Assembly: GCA_963210315.1 (NCBI GenBank) | Contig: OY723315.1 | Location: 1,426,001-1,490,000 of the forward strand | From: Rhynchopus euleeides | Lineage: Eukaryota; Euglenozoa; Diplonemea; Diplonemida; Diplonemidae | Direction: 5' to 3' | Length of the DNA: 64,000 nt | Shown: positions 1-9,805 of the stretch, one piece after another | Layout: the number at the start of each line of letters is the position of its first letter | Numbering within the stretch: the stretch's first letter is position 1 | Position numbers and translations under genes: made by a program | The notes under the pieces: generated by a model | Database searches by the model: none | The model's input: the letters and a program-made list of their open reading frames with translations, nothing else | Told to the model about the DNA's origin: nothing

Positions 1-77
1 AGAGGCAGCGCTTCTTCCGCAACGAGTTCCCGGAAGACGAGCGTTTTCTGTACGAGGACCGCTACGCGTGTGAGTGA
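1..77 (+). CDS. 3' end of a second E2/C2/SPRY fusion gene (partial)
   Basis: The first 74 bases encode RQRFFRNEFPEDERFLYEDR followed by YACE and TGA. They match the 3' end of the large gene at 55699-59821 almost base for base. This copy lacks 15 bases near the stop (the DFGCE tail), so it ends five residues earlier without a frame change. Only the last 24 codons are inside the window. The rest lies upstream, so whether this paralogue is intact cannot be judged. The matching 3' flank shows that the copies arose by segmental duplication, not retrocopying. Confidence 0.8.
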   Translation, partial: RQRFFRNEFPEDERFLYEDRYACE

Positions 78-360
78 CGATGGTAGGAGTGACGCGACAT
101 GTGCCTGTCTGCTGCCTGTTTCATTTGTACCCTCTCTGCCCCTGTGTGCTGATTTTTATGGCACAGAGGCGTGCTGCGGTCGTCCCGCAGTGTCCAGCCA
201 GTCCTCTGCGGCTGCCCTTTTGCTGTGATTTGTTCATTTCTTCCCTCTCGTGGGTCGGTACGTAGGCTGGTGTCGATGATGCACGTGCAAGCCTTGCACG
301 TGGTCAGCAGTTGTTGAAGACAGAAGAAGCGATGTGATTTTTTTGATTTATGGGTGTTTG

Positions 361-466
361 GGGGTATTCGCTGGTCGTTATCCTTCGTCAGTCTCCGTCA
401 GTTTTCAGCCAATTCACAAGAAATGCACCAGAATGCACTGACAATCACCCTGTAGCGAAGATCCCC
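361..466. mobile_element. 106 bp MITE with TTTG target duplication
   Basis: It begins GGGGTATTCGCTGGT and ends AGCGAAGATCCCC, an imperfect inverted repeat of about 13 bp. TTTG lies on both sides (357-360 and 467-470). The duplicated flank at 62691-62710 has one TTTG and no insert, so it serves as the empty site. The superfamily is not clear. It has no coding capacity. Confidence 0.75.
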
Positions 467-1500
467 TTTGTCTGCTTTGCTTTGCTTGATCCCTGGATGA
501 GCTGCAGGTGCGGCTGTTCTGTTGCCACACCTCTGAACAGCAACTCTGATGGCCTTGTGTTGCAGGCCCTTGATGCGGGCATGCCTTGTCTGGATACTTG
601 CGATCGCCCCTCTGAGGGCAGTCAGATGTGAGATGTGCTCGACTCTTCCAACATTCACCCGGTTGCCTGGTTTTAAGTTTCCTTTCCTTGCGCGTGACCT
701 GCTGCTGTGCGTCTGCCTAACCTTCTGCACTGCACCGCACACCACTGTGCGACGACAAGCCGTGCCCAACAGGCGGCAGCAGCAGAACATCGCGCAACCC
801 CTCAAGCCTCCTTCTCTCTTCTCCTCTGAATGGCCTGCCGCACTTGCAGACCACCTTATGTGCTGCACTTCAGGCACCGAGCCTATCTCTTTGGCCCATA
901 GCCAAACAACCGTACAAAGCCAGCCACCGCATTACGATACCACACCCATTCAACCCCCACCCCATCCCCCCCCCCCCCCCCCCCCCCCAGGGGTGTAAAT
1001 AAGGCCGACTCCCGACTCGCGCCGGATTTTTTGGGATTGGGAGGGTTGCCTTGCTTCCCTTAGGGAATGTGCGGTATTAGGCACCCCATGGCCAAAATGA
1101 CCCCACTGCGATCCGCACAGACTCCAAATATTCAAAAGAAAGGGTTTTTGGAACACCCGAGGAGGGGGGGTCCCGATGGGTGGGTGGGGGTGTGGGGGTC
1201 CCGCTGGGTGGGACATGGTGTGTGCCTCCCAGTCATCTTCTTCATTACCGGTCTCTGAACTGGGGTGAGTTCATTGCCAAACCACTGCTGTGAATACGGC
1301 GCCCCTTTCCCGCCCCTTTTGCCAGATCCTGGCAGCTCCCAAGAAGAGTTGTGTTCCGCCCCCATCAGGTGGTTGAGCATACCGCAGCGCACACGTGCAC
1401 AACCACACACACTCCACACAGATGCGTCACACATGTGACGCAACTGTTGCGACACACAACATGCCTCAGGTAGAGGCAGTAGTGTTTGACTCACAGCCAA

Positions 1501-1729
1501 CATAGCTCTCAGTGGGGCCGTGGATGGTGTGGATGCATCCATGCATGCATCCACGGCATCCAGGGATGCCCGAAAATGTCAAAAAATGGATTTTCGATTT
1601 GGCATACAGGCATTCATCCACTGCAGGCAGGCCTGCATGCAGGGCTTCGGAGCTCCAGGCTGTGTGTGGATGCATCCACAAAATTTGTGGATGCATGCGC
1701 TGCATGCACGGGAAATACTGAGAGCTATG
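1501..1729. mobile_element. Nested 229 bp foldback built from TGGATGCATCCA words
   Basis: The ends are CATAGCTCTCAGT and its complement ACTGAGAGCTATG. CAGCCAA (7 bp) is repeated on both sides (1494-1500 and 1730-1736), a clear target duplication. The arms consist largely of the palindrome TGGATGCATCCA and of ATGCATGCAT. It lies inside the hAT-like element at 988-2094, so it is younger. Confidence 0.75.
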
Positions 1730-1751
1730 CAGCCAAATACTGCTGCCGTGA

Positions 1752-1982
1752 GTGAGGTGCTCGCAGCGTGTGGGGCGCTGCGGGCGAAGTGGGGGGTTGG
1801 CTGGGACAGCCAACATGGCGCTGTGCGTCGCGTGCTTCTTCGCGGACCACCTCGCACGCGGGAAGACCCCGCAAGCGCCGAGTCAGTCCGCCCTGACCGA
1901 ATGGTGGGCGACTGCTGGAGGGTCCATGGGACTCTCCACGGCAGAGGTGGCCGTACTACAGGATGCGTGCAGGATTGAGTAG
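1752..1982 (+). CDS. Short open frame inside the hAT-like element
   Basis: A 76-codon frame whose second half (from MALCVACFFADHLARG) reads like ordinary protein and ends at a TGA. I recognise no family. It could be a remnant of an element protein or chance. Its only support is its position in the internal part of the element. Confidence 0.2.
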   Translation: MRCSQRVGRCGRSGGLAGTANMALCVACFFADHLARGKTPQAPSQSALTEWWATAGGSMGLSTAEVAVLQDACRIE

Positions 1983-2278
1983 GGTTTGAGACCGCCCGTC
2001 CCCCCCAGCCCCCCACCCCAGGTACCTTAGGTGACTGTAAATAACCGACTCCCGACTCCCGACTCCTGACCCCCAAACCTTATTTACAGCCCTGCCCCCC
2101 CCCTAGGGACCGTCTTAAGGTACCGAAATCCGTCAAAATTACGACATTTTTCGACATAGGCAATTTTCCACCATAAACCCTCCAAAAATGCTGAAAAAGT
2201 GGCCAGACCACCCCAGAAACCGCCCCTGGGTGTGGGACACCCACTTTGGTGCCCCGGAACGCGGCTGAAACGCTGTGT

Positions 2279-3093
2279 TGAAAAAAATGTCATGGTTTGG
2301 TACCGAACCCCTCCCCGGCTGAGTCTCCCGAGCACCCTGTCACCTGCGCCATCAACATCCCCCGTCATGTACCACGTTCTGCCGCCTCTGATGAGGCATC
2401 TGGGCACTACCGGGCCAAAAAAATGGCATTTCAGCGAGTGTTCTGTCAGGTTTCTGCCGATATCCTCAACAAGACCGGGGTGTGTCTGCGAATGCAAGGG
2501 CGTCGCTTGGGAGGCGTTATTATGTGCCCTCCCCGAGGTGTCGGATGCATCGGGAACTTCATCAGGGGAAACGGCAACAGCGAAGTGGGTGTGGTGTATC
2601 AACTGTGTCACCCCAGCTCTACGGCACTGCAGTGGCACTTCTCAGTGGCGATGATCCTCGTCATCTGCACCATCACCCCCACTTACGCGCTTCATTGCAG
2701 CACTGAAAGAGCTAAAAGAGATGCCGGACGACGGCCAGAATGCTGGGGAACTCAGCCGCAGATGGAAAGGAGAGGCCGGAGACGGTGCGCGAGTGGAGTT
2801 TGGGACTGGCGTCTTTGGAAAATATGCCGGTGTGGGTTCCAAAGCCTTATTCAGTGTACAAACCGCCAGGGGCAGTGGTCGGTGGACGCTGCAGCAAGTG
2901 TTATCAGGAAATGCTGGCGAGAAGACGCTCCTTCCCAAGCTTGTCACACTCATTTGCTCCCAAATTGAACCGGAGGCATCAGTGCCCACCCAAGACAAGA
3001 AAAGGCGGCATGTTGCGGGAAAGTTGGGCGGGACGGGCTCGGAAGGGTGGTTCGGATGAGGGGGCCGGAACCAAACCATGACACTTTTTTGAG
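2279..3093. repeat. 815 bp segment bounded by inverted repeats
   Basis: The left end near 2279 reads GAAAAAAATGTCATGGTTTG followed by GTACCG. The right end near 3093 is its complement with a few changes (AAACCATGACACTTTTTTGA). The roughly 30 bp inverted repeat marks a probable DNA transposon or MITE. No target duplication is clear. Open frames inside (for example 2740-3081, with a CSKC motif) match nothing I know. Confidence 0.5.
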
Positions 3094-3125
3094 CATGGTC
3101 ACGGATTGGCTCAAAAGTGGCCTAA

Positions 3126-4488
3126 GGAGGGTGTCCTAAATTTAGGAAATTTTTGAAAAATTTGGAAAATTTTGGGGGATTTTTTGAAAAAATGGCAAAA
3201 AAAAGGGTGTGGGGAGTTGGGTCCAGTTTAGCAAAGTCCGTGTATTTGGACGCGGCCCCTCAGATAAGGAAGCCGCGTCTCAGGTGCAGGATGTGGGGTG
3301 TTGTCGATTTTTCAGGGTTCGACATTCTCGGGCTGGACGGAGAGAAACGGTGGGTGCAACTCTGATCAGAAAAAACTTCAACCGAAAAAACGGGGTGTAG
3401 CTCCCTGACTGACGAGCAGAGCGAGGTGGCGAAGAGAAGCTCCTCATGCGTGGCGGCCTCCCTCGTTCGCGGCGGGTGAGGCATGCGGGGGTACGAGAGC
3501 GGCACCCGCCTGAGTTCTTTATGGAACCCACAAACCTGGGTGGCCTCACGGATGTGAGGTTGGAAATGCTCCGGGAGACAGCCGATGGCGCCTCAACGCC
3601 ACAGGCTATCGTTGCCGGCTTGGTGCCCATATGGTGCAAGATGAGCGGCGGAATCCGCGAACTTCGGGAACTATCAGGTAGTTTGAACGCTGAAGACTGC
3701 CCCGCCAGGCTGAATGGGAGTCACAACGCGATGAGGAACAAGGATCAGCAGCGCCCTTTGCGGCAAACACAGGGCAGCTCTCCCTGAGCAGCTGGGAATG
3801 AAACGGGACGGAACTAACGAGCAGCAGCGAAAATATTGCAGAGCACCAGTAACCACAACGAGTCCATGACACAAGTGGAACTGCAGACACGGGGCAGCCA
3901 AGAAACCGACGCAGTCGCAGGAGACCACCTCCACTGTCAGAACGAGCAGAACTGAGAGATACTCAATGGGATGGAGCGGAATCACTGGAACGGGGACACA
4001 CTGATGGCACACAGGACAGACAGACAGAAGTCAGAGTGAAACGGTTGTACAAAGGGCTCGGCTTTACCGACGTCCTTAGTACAGAGTGAAACGACGACGC
4101 CGCCGAAGGCGGCCAATCCGCCGCCCGAAGGGCGGCGGAAAAAATTTTGGGGTGTTTTTGGGAGAAAAACCGGGCAACCTGGGCCCTTTGGGACCACACA
4201 GGCCAGGAAAGGCCAAAATTTTCGATTTTTTTCGGAAATTTTTCGGTTTTTCAGAGTGTGGCAGTCCGCAGATACAGATTTTCGGGTCGGAAAAAAAAAT
4301 TTTTTTCGACCCAAAAAAATCGGATTTTTTCGGGGAGGGTCTCCGGTGGCCCCCCCTGGATTTCCTGTTTTTTCCCGATTTTTCCTGATTTTCGGATTTT
4401 GCTCGAAATTTGCCCTTGTGTCAACCAGTGGCAAAACTTTCGGAAAATCGGGAAAAATCAGGAAAATCCGGAGTACCGGACACCCTCC
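3126..4488. mobile_element. 1.36 kb DNA element, copy 1 (3 bp target duplication)
   Basis: The ends are GGAGGGTGTCC and GGACACCCTCC. TAA flanks both sides (3123-3125 and 4489-4491). A nearly identical copy lies at 9806-11176. Near its middle are two stable hairpins, GCCGCCGAAGGCGGC and CCGCCCGAAGGGCGG. The right third is A/T-run rich with repeated TTTTCGG and CCCGAAAA words. A 3 bp target duplication with GG-starting ends would fit a PIF/Harbinger-like MITE, but that assignment is inference. I see no transposase. Confidence 0.75.
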
Positions 4489-4698
4489 TAATACCCCCAA
4501 CAACCACCCAGACCGCCCCCAAATACTCCCAGGGGCCGGGGTTTCAAGTTTACAGCCATTTTGTGCGTGTTCCTCGCCTATGTGAAAAATCCCGTAATTT
4601 TCCCCCCTTACACGGTGGGATCTTGTAAATTTTACATGTATAACTACAAGTATATACATGTATTATACATGTATAATACTTGCATGTCAACTATTATA

Positions 4699-7600
4699 CC
4701 GTAAACGGAAAAAGGGTGGAACGTAAAAATGTTCCAAGTTCCCAAAAAAAGGCCAAACGTTCCATCTTTTTTACGGTCCACTATTTATTGGGACTGAATA
4801 TGGAAAAGACAATGCGATTTTCGCCCGCGGGCTGGTGGGTTGCGGGGCGCGGACTGCGGCCACGCCGTAGACTCCCACACGTAGGCCTCCCGACCTCCCA
4901 GCTTTGGACCCTCCCTCCACCACCGCAACCAACGCCAGCAAGAGAAGCAAGGCATCCCTGCATGTGGAAAGGGCACGATCACCACCACTCACCTCGAGAC
5001 TCACCCACCACCACACCTCGAGAAGACATTACATACAAGTTATACAGACAGAGTATCTAAAGGGACATCAAGAGAGGGAGGGTGACGGGTTTGCGGGACA
5101 TTTACAGGGGCATAAACAGAGAGAGGGGATGTGGCACAGTGCTCAGCACTCAGCACTGAAGTCGAGTGACGACAGGATCCTCTCCATCTCTGCCAATTCT
5201 GCGGGGGTCGTCAGCGCTGCGTCCGGGTGCACCTCGGTTGGAGGGTCGTAGTCAGCAACAGCATCATCGGTACTTGCTGCGAGCGTTCCGGGGTCGGCGA
5301 TGATGCCAGCGCGGACGAACGTTTTCACGACGGAGCTCGGCTTCACCTTGCTGAACCCACGGCACAGCCAGGCGAGATGGCGGTCGCGCATGTCCGCGGC
5401 GGTCACCTTCGTCGTCCTGGCCAGGTCAGCCATCAACTCCTGGTCGTCGAGCTCAGGGTTCTGGGCGACGAACGACACGAAATGCAGGTTCTCCGCGTCG
5501 AACACGATCAGCGGCCCGGAACGGATCTCCGTGAGGGTCGCGGCCCACTGCACCTCGGACAGGGTGATCAGCCTCACACTGGTGTAGTACTCCCGGTTGA
5601 GTGCGCCCACAGCAGCCTGGGCGGCGGGGTATGGGAGGCGCTGTGCCTCGGTGAACTGCGCAGCGTCACCATTCGCAGAACGCAGTTCCTCCAGCACCTG
5701 CTGAACAGCATCCTGTGCGCCGGGAATGCCTTCCGTGTCAGTGGGGATCACCTTCTCGAGCAGGTTGAGAGCATCCTTGACCTTCGGGAGGTAGGCCTTC
5801 CGCACGCCGTAGCTGTTGAGACACAGCTCCACAGCACGCAGGGCGTACCACCCACTCGCGTTGTCCCCAGGGTGAACCCAGTCCGCACAACCCGGAGACA
5901 CCACGATGCTTGCCCTTGTGCCGGCAAGGACTGCGTTGCGGAAGGCGGCTGTCTTCACGGACGAATCGTACACCATCACTTCATGCGACCCCATCCCTGC
6001 GAAGAGGAAAGGGGTGCCAGTTTTCGCAAGGGCACGGGTTTTCCTCTTCTCGTCACGCCGGAACAGCTTGGTGCAGACACCGGTGTACCACTTCGAGAAC
6101 TTTTCGCGGAGGTATTTCTTGATGTAGGCATTGAAGCCCAGGTCCAGCGGCTGCAAGAAAGCAGTAAACCCCGGAGGAATATCGACAGTCACGATGCCGC
6201 TCTCTGCGAGTGCTGCAGCAACCTTCTCGGTCTGTTGGCCCGTGAACTTGTCGATGATCAACAAGGATTTCTGCACCTCCCCGAGCCCCTTGGTCTCTTT
6301 GACACCCGTGAGGTATGGCACCAACACCTTCTCGATGTATTCGAGGGTGGTTGCTTCGGACGCCCAGTGTTTCGGATTGGCAGTCAAGTGCCAGGTTTCC
6401 CCGTACGTCTCCAGGTACTCCTCCTCGAAGCGTCCGTGTGAGCGGGAAGTTAGGCCACCGTATATCAGCTGGACAGGGAGGAGATCGCCGGTCGCACTGG
6501 CGCCGAATACACCCGTAATCGCCTTCTTTTCGTCGGACTTCGAGAGCGGCACGTATGACGCGCCCTTCTTGTCGAAGGTCTTTGTGGTACCTGGCAGGAG
6601 GGGAAGGGCAGTGTGGTCGACATTCACCACCAAATCATCTGGGATGTTGTGCTGTGCCCTCAGACGTTGCACCTCCCCCTCGAACTCAGCCTTGGCCCGT
6701 TCCAGCAAACCCGGACTGTGGCACACCGCCGTTGTCCGCATTCGCAAGGTCCATCCCTGCGCAGCGAGGTACTTCCGAGCCCATTCCGTGCCGAGAGCTG
6801 TCTCAGAATCAATCCTGCTTGGATCACTGCTGGCACTCACCAGGCCTCGCGCGGAGGCGGACACAGTCTCAGCTGAAACCTGCGTCCCGCACCGCCTCAG
6901 GGCGCGCAACAACTGCATCAGCCTGGTCTCCTCGCTGTCGGTGAGGATTGCGGGCCGGCCGCGCTTCTGCGGGGGGGGAAGCACCACCTCCTCTGTCACC
7001 TCACCGAGAAGAGCTGCGGCACGCTTCCGCTTGCCCAGCTCTTCCCGGTAGAGGGTCGCAAAACGGGAGGCGGAGCTCTTCGAGAGCTTCCTCCGTCCTG
7101 CGAGAGGGGCGTTCCAATCGGCAACGACTGCCGAGAGCTTCCCCTCCACCACCTTCCGGCCGATCTCCAGCTTTTCGGCCGGGCTCCAGTCACCACCGCC
7201 GGTAGGCCCCTGTGAGGATGCCTGCTGGTCGCGCACTGCACGCGTCACACTTTCAGCCTCAGCCCGCGAAATCGGACAAGCGCCGTTGCTGCCGGGGGTG
7301 TACGCTGCACGGGGCACCGTGAAGAGCAACATGCTCTTCTGCTTCGGTTCACGCTTTGGAGGCATGTGTGTGCGTGTCCCTGCAAACTGGGGGAAAGTGC
7401 GTGAGGACAGCGGGAAGATCAACGAAAACAACAAGGCGAGGCGGCAACGGAGAGGGACATGGAGAGGGGGGGGGGGCGGGGGCGAGCGCGTGACTAGCAT
7501 CTGGAGTCTCTCAAGGCCGAACGAGACATATTTCGAGATACCACCCCAAACTCACACGCCACGGTTGTCGGGAGACTGACGACGTTGTCGTCTGTAAGTC

Positions 7601-8146
7601 CGCCCCAACCCCCTCACTTACGAATTCCAACGGAGATTTGGAATTCACGGGCCCCGAACATTGTTCCGTGTAGTACCATGCAAGGAGCGTTCCGGTAGAA
7701 GTAAAGGTAGAACCTGCTGCGCTAGCCCACATAAGCAGCCTCAGTACGGCAAGGCGCGCAGACAGAAGCTGAGACCACCGGGCTCCCTCCAGATGTAAAT
7801 TCGTGAATCAGTGCCCGGAAAATTCAGGGAAATCGTACTCCTTTCGCTTTAGTGTAGTACACCCTGCAGAAACTGTGGGAGAACAGTTCCGGACTGTTGA
7901 GGCCCTGTGGTGTTAATCCTGCAGCTTCAGTCGTACGATTTCCTTGGTTCCTTCGCGACTTCGTCGCGAAGGAACTCGTAAAAAAAAAAAAAAAAAAAAA
8001 ACGCCAAGTCCACTATCCCAACCGTAAAATAGGTGGACCGTAAAAATGTTCCAAGTTCCGGAAAAATCCCATTTGTTCCATCTTTTTTACGTTCCAACTA
8101 TAGTACGGTTCACCTTTATTACGGTCCACAATATTTCCGTTTACGG
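4699..8146. mobile_element. Autonomous-looking pogo-like DNA transposon
   Basis: It is 3448 bp with ends CCGTAAACGGAAA (inverted repeat of 13 bp) and TA target duplications at 4697-4698 and 8147-8148. The empty site survives in the second foldback copy near 45470-45480 (CAACTATTATACATG). Subterminal repeats GTGGACCGTAAAAA and their complements occur several times at both ends, a likely transposase-binding array. A hairpin with CTTCG at its apex lies at 7949-7972 beside a poly-A run. The minus strand carries one long transposase frame. Terminal repeats, target duplication and open frame together suggest a recently active copy. Confidence 0.9.
5143..7500 (-). CDS. pogo/DDE_1-type transposase
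   Basis: This is a 785-codon open frame on the minus strand inside the 4699-8146 transposon. The better start is probably Met46 (codon at 7365-7363, MPPKREPKQK), because residues 1-45 are Pro-rich and hydrophobic and look like leader sequence. That gives about 740 residues. Residues 104-200 contain helix-turn-helix-like DNA-binding segments (GRRKLSKSSASRFATLYREE). The catalytic core follows the DDE_1 (Tigger/pogo/CENP-B-like) pattern: Asp295 in VVNVDHTALPLLPG, Asp417 in SLLIIDKFTGQQT, and Asp453 in LQPLDLGFNAYIKKY. It would cut and paste the element at TA sites. No stop or frame break is seen. Codon use is GC-rich like the host genes. Confidence 0.9.
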   Translation of the reverse strand: MLVTRSPPPPPPLHVPLRCRLALLFSLIFPLSSRTFPQFAGTRTHMPPKREPKQKSMLLFTVPRAAYTPGSNGACPISRAEAESVTRAVRDQQASSQGPTGGGDWSPAEKLEIGRKVVEGKLSAVVADWNAPLAGRRKLSKSSASRFATLYREELGKRKRAAALLGEVTEEVVLPPPQKRGRPAILTDSEETRLMQLLRALRRCGTQVSAETVSASARGLVSASSDPSRIDSETALGTEWARKYLAAQGWTLRMRTTAVCHSPGLLERAKAEFEGEVQRLRAQHNIPDDLVVNVDHTALPLLPGTTKTFDKKGASYVPLSKSDEKKAITGVFGASATGDLLPVQLIYGGLTSRSHGRFEEEYLETYGETWHLTANPKHWASEATTLEYIEKVLVPYLTGVKETKGLGEVQKSLLIIDKFTGQQTEKVAAALAESGIVTVDIPPGFTAFLQPLDLGFNAYIKKYLREKFSKWYTGVCTKLFRRDEKRKTRALAKTGTPFLFAGMGSHEVMVYDSSVKTAAFRNAVLAGTRASIVVSPGCADWVHPGDNASGWYALRAVELCLNSYGVRKAYLPKVKDALNLLEKVIPTDTEGIPGAQDAVQQVLEELRSANGDAAQFTEAQRLPYPAAQAAVGALNREYYTSVRLITLSEVQWAATLTEIRSGPLIVFDAENLHFVSFVAQNPELDDQELMADLARTTKVTAADMRDRHLAWLCRGFSKVKPSSVVKTFVRAGIIADPGTLAASTDDAVADYDPPTEVHPDAALTTPAELAEMERILSSLDFSAEC

Positions 8147-8197
8147 TACATGTATAATACATGTATATGCCTGAAATATACATGTATAATACATGTA

Positions 8198-9007
8198 CCG
8201 TAAACGGAAAAAGGGTGGACCGTAAAAATGTTCCAAGTTCCCAAAAAAAGGCCAAACGTTCCATCTTTTTTACGGTCCACTATTTATTGGGACTGCATAT
8301 GGAAAAGACAATGCGATTTTCGCCCGCGGGCTGGTGGGTTGCGGGGCGCGGACTGCGGCCTCCACGCCGCAGACTCCCGCACGTAGGCCTCCCGACCTCC
8401 CAGCTTTGGACCCTCCCTCCACCACCGCAACCAACACCAGCAAGAGAAGCAAGTCCTCCCTGCGTGTGGAAAGGGCACGATCACCACCACTCACCTCGAG
8501 ACTCACCCACCACCACACCTCGAGAAGTGTAGTACCATGCAAGGAGCGTTCCGGTAGAAGTAAAAGTAGAACCTGATGCACGAGCCCACAAAAGCAGCCA
8601 CAGTACGGCAGGGCGCGCAGACAGAAGCTGAGACCACCGGGCTCCCTCCAGATGTAAATTCGTGAATCAGTGCCCGGAAAATTCAGGGAAATCGTACTCC
8701 TTTAGTGTAGTACACCCTGCAGTAACTGTGGGAGAACAGTTCCCGGACGATGGTGAGCGCACACTCTGTGCTGAGGCTCTGTGGTGTTAATCCTGCAGCT
8801 TCAGTCGTACGATTTCCTTGGTTCCTTCGCGACTTCGTCACGAAGGAACTCGTAAAAAAAACCGCCAAGTCCACTATCCCAACCGTAAAATAGGTGGACC
8901 GTAAAAATGTTCCAAGTTCCGGAAAAATCCCATTTGTTCCATCTTTTTTACGGTCCACCTATAGTACGGTTCACCTTTATTACGGTCCACAATATTTCCG
9001 TTTACGG
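8198..9007. mobile_element. Internally deleted derivative of the pogo-like transposon
   Basis: It is 810 bp. Bases 8198-8528 match the left end of the full element (4699-5030) and 8529-9007 match its right end (from about 7666). The whole transposase frame is missing. The join reads CCTCGAGAAG/TGTAGTACC, with at most one base of microhomology. TA flanks both sides (8196-8197 and 9008-9009), and the second foldback copy shows the empty site (ACATGTATATCAAG). It is a Ds-like non-autonomous element that would need transposase in trans. Confidence 0.9.
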
Positions 9008-9050
9008 TATATCAAGTAAAAATACAAGTATAATACTTGCATGTCAACTA

Positions 9051-9395
9051 CCGTATACGTAAATATTATGGAACGTAAATATTATGGAACGGGCCCATTT
9101 TTGGCCGGTCCGTTCCATAATATTTACGTTCCAAAATATTTACAGGGCCAGTTGGGGACTCGGTGGTGAGGACGGCTTGCGTCAGGAATCGCGCGAAAAG
9201 TGCACGAGTAGGTCCCGTCAGGGACTCTGCATGCCGTCCGATCACCTGGTCCAAGTCCCCGAGTCGCAGAAAGCCCTGTAAATATTATGGAACGAAAAAA
9301 ATCTGGAACGCCAACCCACCAGCGTTCCAAAATATTTACGTTCCATAATATTTACGTTCCATAATATTTACGTTCCAAAATATTTACGTATACGG
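9051..9395. mobile_element. CCGTATACG MITE, copy in foldback 1
   Basis: It is 345 bp with ends CCGTATACGTAAATATT and TA duplications (9049-9050 and 9396-9397). The arms are tandem copies of the 16-mer TAAATATTATGGAACG and its complement. They surround a core of about 135 bp from CAGGGCCAGTTGGGGACTC to GAGTCGCAGAAAGCCCTG. The ends and the TGGAACGTAAA word resemble the subterminal repeats of the pogo-like element, so the same or a related transposase may move it. It is non-coding. Confidence 0.85.
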
Positions 9396-9805
9396 TATTA
9401 TACATGTATTTTTACTTGATATGCATGTATTTTACATGTATATTTCAGGCATTTACATGTATTTTACATGTATAATACTTGTCATGCAAGTATTATACAT
9501 GTAAAATACTTGCATGACAAGTAAAATACTTGCATGCAAGTAAAATACATGTATTTTACTTGCATGCAAGTATTTTACTTGTCATGCAAGTATTATACAT
9601 GTATTTTACTTGTCATGCAAGTATTTTACATGTATAATACTTGCATGACAAGTATTATACATGTAAAATACATGTAAATGCCTGAAATATACATGTAAAA
9701 TACATGTATATCAAGTAAAAATACATGTATAATAGTTGACATGCAAGTATTATACTTGTATTTTTACTTGATATACATGTATTTTACATGTATATTTCAG
9801 GCATA

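Larger units (their letters stand above)
1..790. repeat. Duplicated gene end and 3' flank, copy 1
   Basis: Bases 1-350 match 59731-60094, and 470-790 match 62701-63003, with small indels. Copy 1 has the 106 bp insertion at 361-466. Copy 2 has a 2.6 kb insertion at the T-rich site just before this point. After about position 790 the copies diverge. Bases 790-987 hold no gene I recognise. Confidence 0.85.
988..2094. mobile_element. hAT-like element, probably non-autonomous
   Basis: The left end CAGGGGTGTAAATAAGG and the right end (reverse complement) CAGGGCTGTAAATAAGG form a 17 bp terminal inverted repeat with one mismatch. Inside both ends are runs of the word CCGACTCC. The flanks are C-runs on both sides, consistent with an 8 bp C duplication but not proof of it. 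CAGGG-type ends fit the hAT superfamily. The 1.1 kb body has no transposase that I recognise. It contains a 229 bp nested foldback (1501-1729) and a short open frame (1752-1982). Confidence 0.7.

Noticed and set aside
2297-2968. 223-codon frame as a transposase
   Set aside because: No DDE or zinc-finger order can be read, and three frames overlap here with equal plausibility. It is left as uncharacterised element interior.
5227-7051. Long plus-strand open frames opposite the transposase (404 and 306 codons)
   Set aside because: They are shadows of the GC-rich minus-strand transposase. The composition is Arg/Pro/Ser-rich and no domain is seen.
9396-9805. CRISPR-like or satellite array
   Set aside because: The words form one nested palindrome with defined termini, a target duplication and a dispersed second copy. 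There are no repeat-spacer units.
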